Source: Cherax quadricarinatus (lineage: Eukaryota > Arthropoda > Malacostraca > Decapoda > Parastacidae). Taken from it: a DNA stretch of 64,000 nt. This document shows positions 43,287 to 55,344 of the stretch, piece after piece. The first letter of the stretch is position 1; every line of letters begins with the position of its first letter. The position numbers were made by a program, and so were the translations under genes. The notes below the pieces were generated by a model. That model was not told where the DNA came from, ran no database searches, and was given only the letters and a program-made list of their open reading frames with translations. The DNA lies in the NCBI RefSeq assembly GCF_038502225.1, contig NC_091355.1, positions 17,603,927 to 17,667,926 of the forward strand, in the 5' to 3' direction.

Positions 43287-44637
43287 TGTTGCAACCCCTG
43301 AATGGGTTACAATGATTATTATGTATATATATAATGTATATTATCTTTTCATATAATTTTATATTGCTTATATTTGCGATAATGTGTTAATGTTGCAGTT
43401 TAAAAACTGTAGTGTAAAGCACCCTTCTGGCAAGACAGTGATGGAGTGAATGATGGTGAAAGTTTTTCTTTTTCGGGCCACCCTGCCTTGGTGGGAATCG
43501 GCCAGTGTGATAATAAAAAAAAAATAAATAATTTGCGATAATAGCTAAATCGTAAATATATTGCTTTATATATTATTTGACTTATGTTGTTAGGATGTAC
43601 ATAATATGTGCTCAGTTCAAGTCTTGATTGTCAAACTACTGTAATTATCGCTTGTCGCTCGTTATACTGCCGGCTTCTGAGCTGTGCTGTCCACGGGGCT
43701 ATCACGTGATCGAGGGGGGGGGTGCCCTCACCTCTCGTGAAGTATGGAGTCTGCTCTAGACTCGCTTGGTGGTTGGACAGATTGTCTGTCTCATTATTCT
43801 TGTTAGTTCTGTAGAACTCTGTTCACAGAACATTGTATAGACTTAGTGATTTTCGACGTTGTACTGAGGTTGTGTGTCGCTTAGACACTCTGAGCATCTC
43901 AGGTCCTTAGCTATAGCTTCTGACCTAATTTTGTACTGGTTTCTGTGTATTGTCACAGTCGGGTTTTTCCTATGCTGAACTTAGATTCAGTAGTATGGGA
44001 GTTTCATAACTTTTGTGGAGGATCTGCTGATGGTCCCTACTTAGTGTCGTTATATTATCTCCTTGATCCTGATTGTGTCGCAGTCTCTTGTTATATGGCT
44101 ATTGGGCTTAGCATTCTTTTCATTGTTCAAGCAGACTGTTCTGGTTGCCAGTCGGTCAAGAAGTTAGTTTATTTGAGGACTTTGTCAGTCACTTGTTTAA
44201 GTCTAGTCTAGTCGTGAGACAGAGAACTACTTAGAGCACTTACACACATACACATTTACTTGTACATATTTGTAATATCTTATTAAATGTTAATGTACCA
44301 GACGGTACTTAAGAATTATAAATGTGATATGTGCTTTCAGCACAATAATATTGAACTCGAGAGATTGATATTATTTTCATTACTGTGATTGATTAATTTA
44401 ATTTGATAATATACCTCTAGACTTAATAAATTTATTAAATTTTAATTTCTCTAGTTAGTAGCCTACCAGTTGTAATCCTGAAGCACTATTGAATCTTAAT
44501 GAATTCTAATGGATAATTGGACAAGGATACTGACTACTTGTTACGAAAACCCAGTAACAGGCTGGATGCTTGAAGGGCAGTCCTTTCTAGTATTCACTGG
44601 AGATCTCTAAGCTTTTAGAATCGCGTTTTTTGTAACA
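43287..44637 (+). mobile_element. Solo LTR, copy 2, exact 5-bp target duplication
   Basis: TGTTGCAACCCC at 43287 to TTTTTTGTAACA at 44637, flanked by CTGGG on both sides (43282-43286 and 44638-44642). It is the inverted counterpart of 29253-30412. Its extra length is mostly the 159 bp contributed by a nested insertion at 43384-43530 and its target duplication. No internal region is present, so recombination between LTRs has probably removed it. The 88-codon frame at 43945-44211 parallels the one in copy 1 and has no known domain. Confidence 0.93.
43384..43530 (+). mobile_element. LINE-R 3' fragment inserted in the LTR, 12-bp target duplication
   Basis: ATTTGCGATAAT occurs at 43372-43383 and 43531-43542. 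The enclosed 147 bp match the 3' end of LINE-R (complement of 52000-52110): AGTGTAAAGCACCCTTCTGG, TTTTCGGGCCACCCTGCCTT, GGTGGGAATCGGCCAGTGTG, then an A-rich tail. LTR copy 1 at 30300-30330 has the uninterrupted site with one copy of the duplicated word. Confidence 0.95.
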
Positions 44638-44642
44638 CTGGG

Positions 44643-45307
44643 TTATCCTAGATGGTTAACTTTTCCTAGGGTTAAAAATCCAAACAAATGTTATCTTAGC
44701 ATACCGAGATCTTAAGTCATATGGATGGGATTTATGCAGGGCAGCAATAACAATTAACTGATCAGAGCTAGACTGTAATAATTTACTAGATGCATCCTTA
44801 GTGTCCTGCAAGTCAGTATTGTCATTAGTTATATCGCTATTTGGAATTAATCACTTGGCCAAGACGTGACTCTCGTGACTCTTTGTATGGACCACTAGCT
44901 AATCCAAGCCTTATATTTATTTCAATGTAAGGGCTCAATAACACGATAAGAACAGGTTTTTGTTTTGTCATAGTTTGGCATGGCAGAGTTCTTATAACAT
45001 CTTAGCTAACTTCATTTGTTAACCAGTTTTTTGTTGTTGGTTTGGTAAGGGAATTTCTCCATCCACTAAAATCTTTAACATGAATAAAGCTTACGGTTTT
45101 AGTCATTACAAAATCTTCGGTACTCTAATTTGGTAATGAAAGTGAATGCAACAAAATTTGTACATACACAGCGTTAACGCCCCTCCAAAAATAGATTCAT
45201 CCGTTTCATAAGATGAATAATTCATTAAACACTGCTGATGTTCAGAAATATTATGTTTTATCGAGGGGAAAGTCTTAAATCAATACTTACCTACCCATAC
45301 TCGCCTA
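44643..45307. other. No feature seen
   Basis: AT-rich sequence without recognisable repeat. Confidence 0.5.
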
Positions 45308-45540
45308 TAGGTGTTCCGTAGCTCGACTGCTGTCTCAGCTCACACACTGAAGTCCGGAGTTCGAATCTCCAGTATGGCTGGAAAACATTAGGACGTGTTT
45401 CCATAAGACATCTGCTGTCCCTGTTCACCCATCAGTACAAAATGGGCACCTGGGTGTTAATCGACGGCTGTGGGTCGCATCCTGGGACAAAAGTCACCTA
45501 ATTTACCCTAAATGCTCTGCATAACATACAATAAAGATAT
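45308..45540 (+). mobile_element. S-type tRNA-derived SINE
   Basis: A tRNA-like head (CCGTAGCTCGACTGCTGTCT, CTCACACA loop, GGAGTTCGAATCTCC B-box near 45356), then the S body (CATCTGCTGTCCCTGTTCAC, GGTGTTAATCGACGGCTGTG) and an AATAAAGATATT 3' end. Confidence 0.8.
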
Positions 45541-45907
45541 TAGGGGCTCTGGTGGCCTGGTGGTTAACGCTCTCGCTTCACACGGTGAGGGGCCTGGGTT
45601 CGATTCCCAGCCAGAGTAGAAACATTGGACGTGTTTCTTTCCACCTGTTGTCTATGTTCCCCATCAGTAAAATGGGTACCTGGGTGTTAGTCGACTGGTG
45701 TGGGTCGCATCCTGGGACACTGACCTAAGGAGGCCTGGTCACAGACCGGGCCGCGGGGGCGTTGACCCCCGGAACTCTCTCCAGATAAACTCCAGATAAC
45801 AAGAGGCTTTCTGTATAGTAATGTCATTGATGTCAGCTCGCCCTGTATACCTTGTACATATACTTGTAGTAATAAAGGTATTATTGTTATTATTATTATT
45901 ATTATTA
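45541..45907 (+). mobile_element. S-type SINE with tRNA-Val(CAC)-like head and LINE-Q tail
   Basis: 45544-45617 folds like a tRNA: CTCTGG pairs with CCAGAG, A-box TGGCCTGGTGGTTAACGC, anticodon loop TTCACAC (anticodon CAC at 45579-45581), B-box GGTTCGATTCC. The S body follows. From 45733, GAGGCCTGGTCACAGACCGG, GCCGCGGGGGCGTTGACCCC and CTCTCCAGATAA match the LINE-Q 3' end (40893-40950). A second tail GGCTTTCTGTATAGTAATGT ... (TTA)n follows, shared with the SINE at 59068. RNA polymerase III transcription is inferred. Confidence 0.9.
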
Positions 45908-46470
45908 CATGAGGTTTCAGGGGGTCGAGTTTCTGATCCTTGCCTGAGGAATAGGAAGCATTCAGATTCGATCCAGATAAGGGAAAGATATATCTAGTTT
46001 CATACATCAAATGCCCCTCATCAGCATGAAGGTAAAATAGAGCAATAATGTAAAATTCTATTTCATTTTCGTACCAGTTTCAAAATGTGACACCTACACT
46101 CTCCATTTAAATAACCTCCTTCTAAGTGATGAAATTTTGAAGCTATCTTTCATTTACCACTTCACTTTCTACCTTCCTCTAAGAAGAAAAACCTATAACG
46201 GCTAAAATAGAGGAAATTCGTGTGAAGATATGAACTTACATGACTTCCCACCTCTATCAAGGATCTGGAGCAACCAGATCTTACCCTAAGTATTAATGTT
46301 ATTAAAATGTATAACTGGTAACTCCCCTGGTCCTCCGTCAGGAACCTGATACCTTGGTCAGGCGGGCGGTGGTTGTGGTCATCCAAGGTTGCAGAGGGTG
46401 GAAAGAGTAAGGTGAGAATGGGAGAAATGGGAGACAGTGTGCGCTAGCAGGCAAGTCGGGGAGAAATACT
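45908..46470. other. No feature seen
   Basis: Unrecognised sequence. The minus frames overlapping 46338-46400 extend from the neighbouring tandem repeat. Confidence 0.5.
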
Positions 46471-47010
46471 GAGTATTGTGTACCCATGCTGCGTACTGTG
46501 TACCCATGCTGTGTACTGTGTACCCATGCTGTGTACTGTGTACCCATGCTGTGTACTGTGTACCCATGCTGTGTACTGTGTACCCATGCTGTGTACTGTG
46601 TATCCATGCTGTGTAATGTGTAACCATGCTGTGTACTGTGTACCCATGCTGTGTACTGTGTAACCATGCTGTGTACTGTGTAACCATGCTGTGTACTGTG
46701 TAACCATGCTGTGTAATGTGTACCCATGCTGTGTACTGTGAGTGTACCCATACTGTGTACTCATGCTATGTACTGCAAGTGTACCTAAGCTGTGTACTGT
46801 GAGCGTACCTATGTTATATACCGCAAGTGTACCCATGCTTTGTACTGTGAGCATATCCATGTTGTATACTGTGAGTGTACCCATGTGTACTGCAAGTTTT
46901 CTCAATGCACTGTATGAAATAAGTGTACCCATGGTGTGAACTGCTATTGCATTTATACTATGTTTTGAGAGCGTACCAATGTTGTATGTTGCGAGTGAGT
47001 GTACCCATGT
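46471..47010. repeat. 20-bp minisatellite TACCCATGCTGTGTACTGTG
   Basis: Nearly perfect 20-bp units from about 46480 to 46740, about 13 copies, then worn units (GTGTACCCATG, TGTACTGTGAGCGTACC) to about 47010. Three minus frames and one plus frame through it are artefacts. Confidence 0.96.
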
Positions 47011-48732
<1,722 letters not shown>

Positions 48733-48738
48733 ATGGGT

Positions 48739-48791
<53 letters not shown>
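48733..48791. repeat. (GA)n microsatellite
   Basis: About 58 bp of GA. Confidence 0.96.
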
Positions 48792-48795
<4 letters not shown>

Positions 48796-49527
48796 GAACA
48801 ACTAGCAACATTTCGATCCATCCAGCACCATCAGAAAATCACAATACAATTAAGATTAAATAAACCTAAAAAAAAAAATAGAAAAGTTAGAGTATGTAAC
48901 GTCATCTTAAGATTTATTTCCAAATTTCTGGATTAGTTGGGAATATTTTCCATTGTTGACATAAGAATCGCATGGTGGAGACAGCTGAAATTTATTTTCC
49001 TTTATTACAAATCCTGTCAATACAAGAAATAATGTGAGGATTCTTCAAGAAATCTTATCATCATAATGTCAAATCGTTGTTTTTATTTTATATTAAAAGA
49101 TAAATCTCTGAAACAAATTTACTCAAATATCAGGAAGGAATTCCTTTGAGGTTCAAAGATTACGAAGTACTTGTATCTTAAGATACACTTATATATCTAT
49201 AACATTTTTTCTTTTCTGCTATAAAAGTAATTAGGTACAAACCGAAAAACACCAGCATGAAACATGAGCCAAAATTGAGATTCTTTCAATACTTTAATTC
49301 CATTAAAGGGAAGCCATACGCCTGGCAAATGGCTCTTTATCCAAGGAATTGAACCTACCCTTTCATTCTCTAGTTTAAACCTAGTTAGCCCTCTATTGAA
49401 ATATTAGTAATAAATGACTATTTCTGTTATTATTGTATTTCGCAACACGATCCTCCATAATCCCAGCCCCTTTCTACCTCAATGAATGCAAAGGAATAAT
49501 GTAGTGTTCTTACGATGATTTAGACGT
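48792..49527. other. No feature seen
   Basis: AT-rich sequence without recognisable repeat. Confidence 0.5.
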
Positions 49528-49625
49528 GCAACATCTGGGGATCTTTACTTGTGGACTTCAAACTATCCGGTTGCTTTATTAATACGATACACGGACATAA
49601 TCTGAGGGCAGAAATATATATAGAA
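49528..49625 (-). mobile_element. P-type half element
   Basis: GTGCAACATCTGGGGATCTT, ACTTGTGGACTTC, GGTTGCTTTATTAATACG and GGACATAATCTG follow the same order as the element at 14686-14760. The GTTTCGCC core is mutated (CTTCAAACTATCC). Confidence 0.55.
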
Positions 49626-49679
49626 GACAACGGAAGACGAAGGAATCAGTAGGGTTTTCACAATGCAGCAAATGTAACA

Positions 49680-50290
49680 CTATGTATGTGCATGAATGTG
49701 TACATGTATCTGTATATTTGTGTGCATATGTATTCGTGTGAATGTATACGTGTGCTTGTGTGTTTGTATAGACTTGTGTAAACCTTTTTGTGTGTGCGTG
49801 TGCAGATGTATGCTAATGTATATTTATAAGCATGTGTGCATATGTATACTTGTGTACCTGTGAATGTGCATACACGTGAGAGAGAGAGAGAGTGTTGATG
49901 TTTACATGTGTATAGTTATGCATGCATGTATGTATGCATGTATGTTCATTTGCATATGTTTGCATGCATGTTAGTATGCATGTGTGTATGCATTGTATTT
50001 ATGCATGTATGCGTATATACTTGTATTTGCGTGTATGCATGATAAATATATGAATATGCATATGTGTGTGCATGTGTGTGTGTGTACCATTTCACTCACG
50101 TTTCTGTGTGCAAATGTGTATTTTGTGTATATGAATGTATTTGAATGTGTATATACGCATAGGCATGTGCATTTTGCATATATGTAAATGTGTATGTAAG
50201 TTTGTTTATAATGTGTGTATATTATACATATACACATGTACGAATGTATATTTGTGCATGTGTATACGTATGAATAATTCACATGAATAT
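49680..50290. repeat. Cryptically simple TGTATG/CATGTA-rich DNA
   Basis: Dense TGTGTATG, GCATGTATG and GTGTATATG words without a fixed period, with a GAGAGAGAGAGA run at 49879. The 120-codon minus frame (Tyr/His/Ile/Thr) is a composition effect. Confidence 0.8.
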
Positions 50291-51080
50291 ACGTGTTCAT
50301 AAACACCGTTCCCATCACCAATACCACTATCAATACTGGAACACTAACAACAAAACTACAACTACAACAGCTGCAACAACAATTACAACTACATCATCAA
50401 TAACAACAGCAACACTATTACCGCCACCAATTTATATACAATTTACATGAATGTGAACCCATGACAGACTGGGCAGTACTTTAGCGATCCAGTAGACTTG
50501 TGATATGAAAACTGTTAATGTTAAGAGAGCTTCAAAATACTGGAAGTTTATTCTCCCATTTATATCGCAAAACCAATACAGTAGACTAATCTGAAGCTCA
50601 CATGTTATGCAATTTGTTCTTATTTGGTTCAATTTGAGATGAAAAAAATTAGGAACCTGACTTCATCTTCAAATGTGATATTACTTTTGTAGGTGGGCAA
50701 CATTATTAATCAAATATTTCCTAAAACACACAGTAGACTGAAGTATTGTGAAAACAAAAGTCAGATTAAAATTTAATATTTGTTGTAAGTTTAACATGAA
50801 AATATTAATATATAAGTTGCCGAAGTGAATTGAGTAAAAAAATTACATGTAGTTTAACTGTTGTTTCGTTAATGGGTTTGAAACCTGTCGACTGCACGAG
50901 AATTGTTTTGGCTGCAAGTAACCTTTCACCACCAGACATAAATATTTTAAAACCTGAGATATGGATTAATGTTAACTCAGAATAAACAGTATACGTTGTG
51001 AGTGACCACTCAGTGTATATATTTGAAATTTTAATTGCCTTTTTAAACAGTTTTTTTTCTGCCTATTTCTCAGAGGTAAA
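50291..51080. other. AAC-rich scrap then AT-rich DNA
   Basis: ACAACTACAACAGCTGCAAC at 50356-50375 and nearby is trinucleotide low complexity. Otherwise unrecognised. Confidence 0.5.
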
Positions 51081-51081
51081 A

Positions 51082-51083
51082 CA

Positions 51084-51170
<87 letters not shown>
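51082..51170. repeat. (AC)n microsatellite
   Basis: About 85 bp of AC, ending next to the 5'-truncated LINE-A copy A3. Confidence 0.97.
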
Positions 51171-51174
<4 letters not shown>

Positions 51175-51177
51175 GCA

Positions 51178-51770
51178 CAAAGCAAGGAAGCATTTCTCCT
51201 GAAGTACACAACAGAATGACGGCCGCAGAAAACGCAAGACTGGCACGCAGCTTTCAGGAAAGTCTGCAAAGAGTCATTCAATACTCAGGCATATGTCAGG
51301 ACCATCTTAGAGTACGCAGCGCCAGTGTAGAACTCGTATTTAATAACCCATGTAATGAAGCTGGAAAAGTGCAAAGATTTGCATGGAATTTAGTCCCACA
51401 ACTGAGGGGTAGGAGCTGTAGGGAATCACAAGAGTAACTAAATCTAACAACATTTGCAAAGAGAAGGATCAAAGATGACATGATGAAGACGTACAAGATA
51501 CTGAGAGTAATTAATAAGATGGACTGGACATATTGTTCGACAGACGGCAAAGAGGAACACGAGGTCACAGCTGAAAACTCAAGAGTTTCAGAGATGTTAG
51601 GAAGTATTTCTTTAGTCTTTGAGCAGTCAAGAAGTGGAACAACTTGCATAGTGGAGTGGAAGAGGTAAGATAAAGTACTTTAAACCAGAAGAGAATGAAC
51701 CCCATAGCGGCAAGCAAAGGGGCGGGGCCAAGAGCTTAGACCCAACACCTTCAGTGAGTGCGCGCGCGCT
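51178..51770 (+). mobile_element. LINE-A old copy A3 between AC tracts
   Basis: Diverged from A1: TTCTCCTGAAGTACACAACA corresponds to the A1 coding for SPEAHINQ, ACCATCTTAGAGTACGCAGC to PILEYAAP, and GAAGCTGGAAAAGTGCAAAG to KLEKVQRF. The 3' end GGGGCGGGGCCAAGAGCT corresponds to the A1 3' end. Many stops and indels. The copy begins within 10 bp of (AC)n and ends at (CA)n (51774-51846). The small frames 51216-51437 and 51480-51668 are fragments of it. Confidence 0.85.
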
Positions 51771-51773
51771 CGC

Positions 51774-51787
51774 ACACACACACACAC

Positions 51788-51846
<59 letters not shown>
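51774..51846. repeat. (CA)n microsatellite
   Basis: About 73 bp of CA after a CGCGCGCTCG run, at the 3' end of A3. Confidence 0.97.
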
Positions 51847-51847
<1 letters not shown>

Positions 51848-52097
51848 CCATATTGAAATCATAAGTACTCCAAACCTGGCAGGATATGCTTGGCATAATC
51901 CAACTTGGTACGTATTCCATTACCATCGCCATAAAAAATAAATTCCGCATTAAAAGTATGCAAATTATTGCTGTTATATATAAATATATATATTTTTTTT
52001 ATTATCACACTGGCCGATTCCCACCAAGGCAGGGTGGCCCGAAAAAGAAAAACTTTCACCAACATTCACTCCATCACTGTCTTGCCAGAAGGGTGCT

Positions 52098-53880
52098 TTA
52101 CACTACCATTTGTCTCCATTCACTCCTATCAAACACGCTCACGCATGCCTGCTGGAAGTCCAAGCCCCTCGCACACAAAACCTCCTTTACCCCCTCCCTC
52201 CAACATTTCCTAGGCCGACCCCTACCCCACCTTCCTTCTACTACAGACTGATACACTCTTGAAGTTATTCTGTTTCGCTCCATTCTCTCCACATGTCCGA
52301 ACCACCTCAACAACCCTTCCTCAGCCCTCTGGACAACAGTTTTGGTAATCCCGCACCTCCTCCTAACTTCCAAACTACGAATTCTCTGCATTATATTCAC
52401 ACCACACATTGCTCTCAGACATGACATCTCCACTGCCTCCAGCCTTCTCCTCGCTGCAACATTCATCACCCATGCTTCACACCCATATAAGAGCGTTGGT
52501 AAAACTATACTCTCATACATTCCCCTCTTTACCTCCAAGGACAAAGTTCTTTGTCTCCACAGACTCCGAAGTGCACCACTCAGCCTTTTCCCCTCATCAA
52601 TTCTATGATTCACCTCATCTTTCATAGACCCATCCGCTGACACGTCCACTCCCAAATATCTGAATACATTCACCTCCTCCATACTCTCTCCCTCCAATCT
52701 GATATCCAATCTTTCATCACCTAATCTTTTTGTTATCCTCATAACCTTACTCTTTCCTGTATTCACTTTTAATTTTCTTCTTTTGCACACCCTACCAAAT
52801 TCATCCACCAATCTCTGCAACTTCTCTTCAGAATCTCCCAAGAGCACAGTGTCATCAGCAAAGAGCAACTGTGACAACTCCCACTTTGTGTGATTCTTTA
52901 TCTTTTAACTCCACGCCTCTTGCCAAGACCCTCGCATTTACTTCTCTTACAACCCCATCTATAAATATATTAAACAACCACAGTGACATCACACATCCTT
53001 GTCTAAGGCCTACTTTTACTGGGAAATAATTTCCCTCTTTCCTACATACTCTAACTTGAGCCTCACTATCCTCGTAAAAACTCTTCACTGCTTTCAGTAA
53101 CCTACCTCCTACACCATACACATGCAACATCTGCCACATTGCCCCCCTATCCACCCTGTCATACGCCTTTTCCAAATCCATAAATGCCACAAAGACCTCT
53201 TTAGCCTTATCTAAATACTGTTCACTTATATGTTTCACTGTAAACACCTGGTCCACACACCCCCTACCTTTCCTAAAGCCTCTTTGTTCATCTGCTATCC
53301 TATTCTCCGTCTTACTCTTAATTCTTTCAATAATAACTCTACCATACACTTTGCCAGGTATACTCAACAGACTTGTCCCCCTATAATTTTTGCACTCTCT
53401 TTTATCCCCTTTGCCTTTATACAAAGGAACTATGCATGCTCTCTGCCAATCCCTAGGTACCTTACCCTCTTCCATACATTTATTAAATAATTGCACCAAC
53501 CACTCCAAAACTATATCCCCACCTGCTTTTAACATTTCTATCTTTATCCCATCAATCCCGGCTGCCTTACCCCCTTTCATTTTACCTACTGCCTCACGAA
53601 CTTCCCCCACACTCACAACTGGCTCTTCCTCACTCCTACAAGATGTTGTTCCTCCTTGCCCTATACACGAAATCACAGCTTCCCTATCTTCATCAACATT
53701 TAACAATTCCTGAAAATATTCCCTCCATCTTCCCAATACCTCTAACTCTCCATTTAATAACTCTCCTCTCCTATTTTTAACTGACAAATCCATTTGTTCT
53801 CTAGGCTTTCTTAACTTATTAATCTCACTCCAAAACTTTTTCTTATTTTCAACAAAATTTGTTGATAACATCTCACCCAC
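52098..53880 (-). pseudogene. LINE-R reverse transcriptase, two frames
   Basis: The frame at 52855-53880 contains KAAGIDGIKIEMLKAGG, PLYKGKGDKRECKNYRGTSL, VAFMDLEKAYDRVDR (motif A), and GLRQGCVMSLWLFNIFIDG (motif B). A one-base shift near 52870 leads to the frame at 52098-52877 with LSQLLFADDTVLL-type motif C, NTGKSKVM, VFRYLGVDVSADG, TLLYGCEAWV, LLRWFGHVERMERNRI and GRGRPRKCWREG. All RT catalytic residues are visible, but the frameshift inactivates it. The 3' UTR matches the insertion at 43384-43530. Confidence 0.93.
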
Positions 53881-54811
53881 TCATTTGCTCTCTTTTTACA
53901 TTGCTTCACCACTCTCTTAACCTCTCTATTTTTCTCCATATACTCTTCCCTCCTTTCATCACTTCTACTTTGTAAAAACTTCTCATATCCTAACTTTTTC
54001 TCCCTTACTACTCTCTTCACATCATCATTCCACCAATCGCTCCTCTTCCCTCCCGCACCCAATTTCCTGTAACCACAAACTTCTGCTGAACACTCTAACA
54101 CTACATTTTTAAACCTACCCCATACCTCTTCGACCCCATTGCCTATGCTCTCATTAGCCCATCTATCCTCCAATAGCTGTTTATATCTTACCCTAACTGC
54201 CTCCTCTTTTAGTTTATAAACCTTCACCTCTCTCTTCCCTGATGCTTCTATTCTCCTTGTATCCCATCTACCTTTTACTCTCAGTGTAGCTACAACTAGA
54301 AAGTGATCTGATATATCTGTGGGCCCTCTATAAACATGTACATCCTGAAGTCTACTCAACAGTCTTTTATCTACCAATACATAATCCAACAAACTACTGT
54401 CATTTCGCCCTACATCATATCTTGTATACTCATCCTCTTTTTCTTAAAATATGTATTACCTATAACTAAACCCCTTTCTATACAAAGTTCAATCAAAGGG
54501 CTCCCATTATCATTTACACCTGGCACCCCAAACTTACCTACCACACCCTGTCTAAAAGTTTCTCCTACTTCAGCATTCAGATCCCCTACCACAATTACTC
54601 TCTCACTTGGTTCAAAGGCTCCTATACATTCACTTAACATCTCCCAAAATCTCTCTCTCTCTCTCTCTCTCTCTGCATTCCTCTCTTCTCCAGGTGCATA
54701 CACGCTTATTATGACCCATTTCTCGCATCCAACCTTTACTTGAATCCACGTAATTCTTGAATTTACACATTCATATTCTCTCTTCTCCTTCCATAACTGA
54801 TCATTCAACAT
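53811..54811 (-). pseudogene. LINE-R APE-type endonuclease, truncated and frameshifted
   Basis: The frame at 54410-54811 has WVIISVYAPGEERN and VIVVGDLNAEVGE (Asp/Asn pair) and ends early near a run of A. The frame at 53811-54392 continues with SLLDYVLVDKRLLSRL-type residues and DISDHFLVVATLRVKG (catalytic SDH). The N-terminal third of the domain is missing because of 5' truncation. It then runs as a basic linker (RVVREKKLGYEKFLQS) towards the RT. A local Glu-Arg repeat (codons from CTCTCT at 54653-54673) has expanded inside the endonuclease. Confidence 0.9.
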
Positions 54812-54863
54812 TACTGCTACCTCTTCCTTTGCTCTAACTCTCTCAGATACACCAGATTTAATC

Positions 54864-54865
<2 letters not shown>

Positions 54866-54937
<72 letters not shown>
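54866..54937. repeat. (TA)n microsatellite
   Basis: About 72 bp of TA at the 5' truncation point of LINE-R. Confidence 0.97.
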
Positions 54938-54939
<2 letters not shown>

Positions 54940-55072
54940 CCTCTCATTACCAAGAAATGAGGAATGAGCGGAAGAATGAGGCTCTGAGGAAGTGAAAAAT
55001 AGAAAGAGAGATATATATGTATAAATTATGATTTGTATTTGGGAGAGGCCCCTGGAACGTGCACTACGTACT

Positions 55073-55252
55073 CTTCCACATGCACTCGTCTACTTGTACT
55101 CATCTAGTACTCGTCTATTTGTACTTCTCTATGTGTACTTAACTAGTTGTACTCCTCTACTTCTACTCATTTATTTGTACTCGTCAATTAGAACTCGTCT
55201 CCTAGTACTAATCTACTTGTACTCGTCTACTTGTATGCATCTAGTTGTGTCG
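55073..55252. repeat. Degenerate 14-15-bp CTACTTGTACTCGT repeat
   Basis: Words such as GTCTACTTGTACTC, CATCTAGTACTC and GTCTATTTGTACTT recur about every 14-16 bp, about 12 worn units. Confidence 0.85.
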
Positions 55253-55344
55253 TTAAGGTTCTTAAGTGGAGCATTGCTGAATGATAACTCACTGAGTCTT
55301 TGATATGTATTACATTGAGTATATACGTGGTAGGAAGCCCAGCC

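Larger units (their letters stand above)
51993..54865 (-). mobile_element. LINE-R, RTE-like, 5'-truncated
   Basis: The minus strand encodes endonuclease then reverse transcriptase without an ORF1, followed by a 100-bp 3' end and a short A-tail at 51993-52000. The 5' end is cut within the endonuclease exactly where (TA)n begins at 54866. Three frameshifts (near 54400, 53880 and 52870) separate four open frames. The C-terminal LRWFGHVERM and GRGRPRKCW motifs are typical of RTE-type elements. Confidence 0.92.

Noticed and set aside
45544..45617. Functional tRNA-Val gene
   Set aside because: The head folds like a tRNA, but it is followed by the SINE body and tail shared with other copies, the acceptor stem is imperfect, and no separate terminator is seen.
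46379..46932. Minus frames of 100-160 codons (HSTQHGYTV-type repeats)
   Set aside because: A 20-bp repeat read in three frames in turn. No protein family, and the same DNA is open on the other strand.
49971..50333. 120-codon Tyr/His/Ile frame on minus
   Set aside because: Cryptically simple TGTATG-rich DNA gives this composition without selection.
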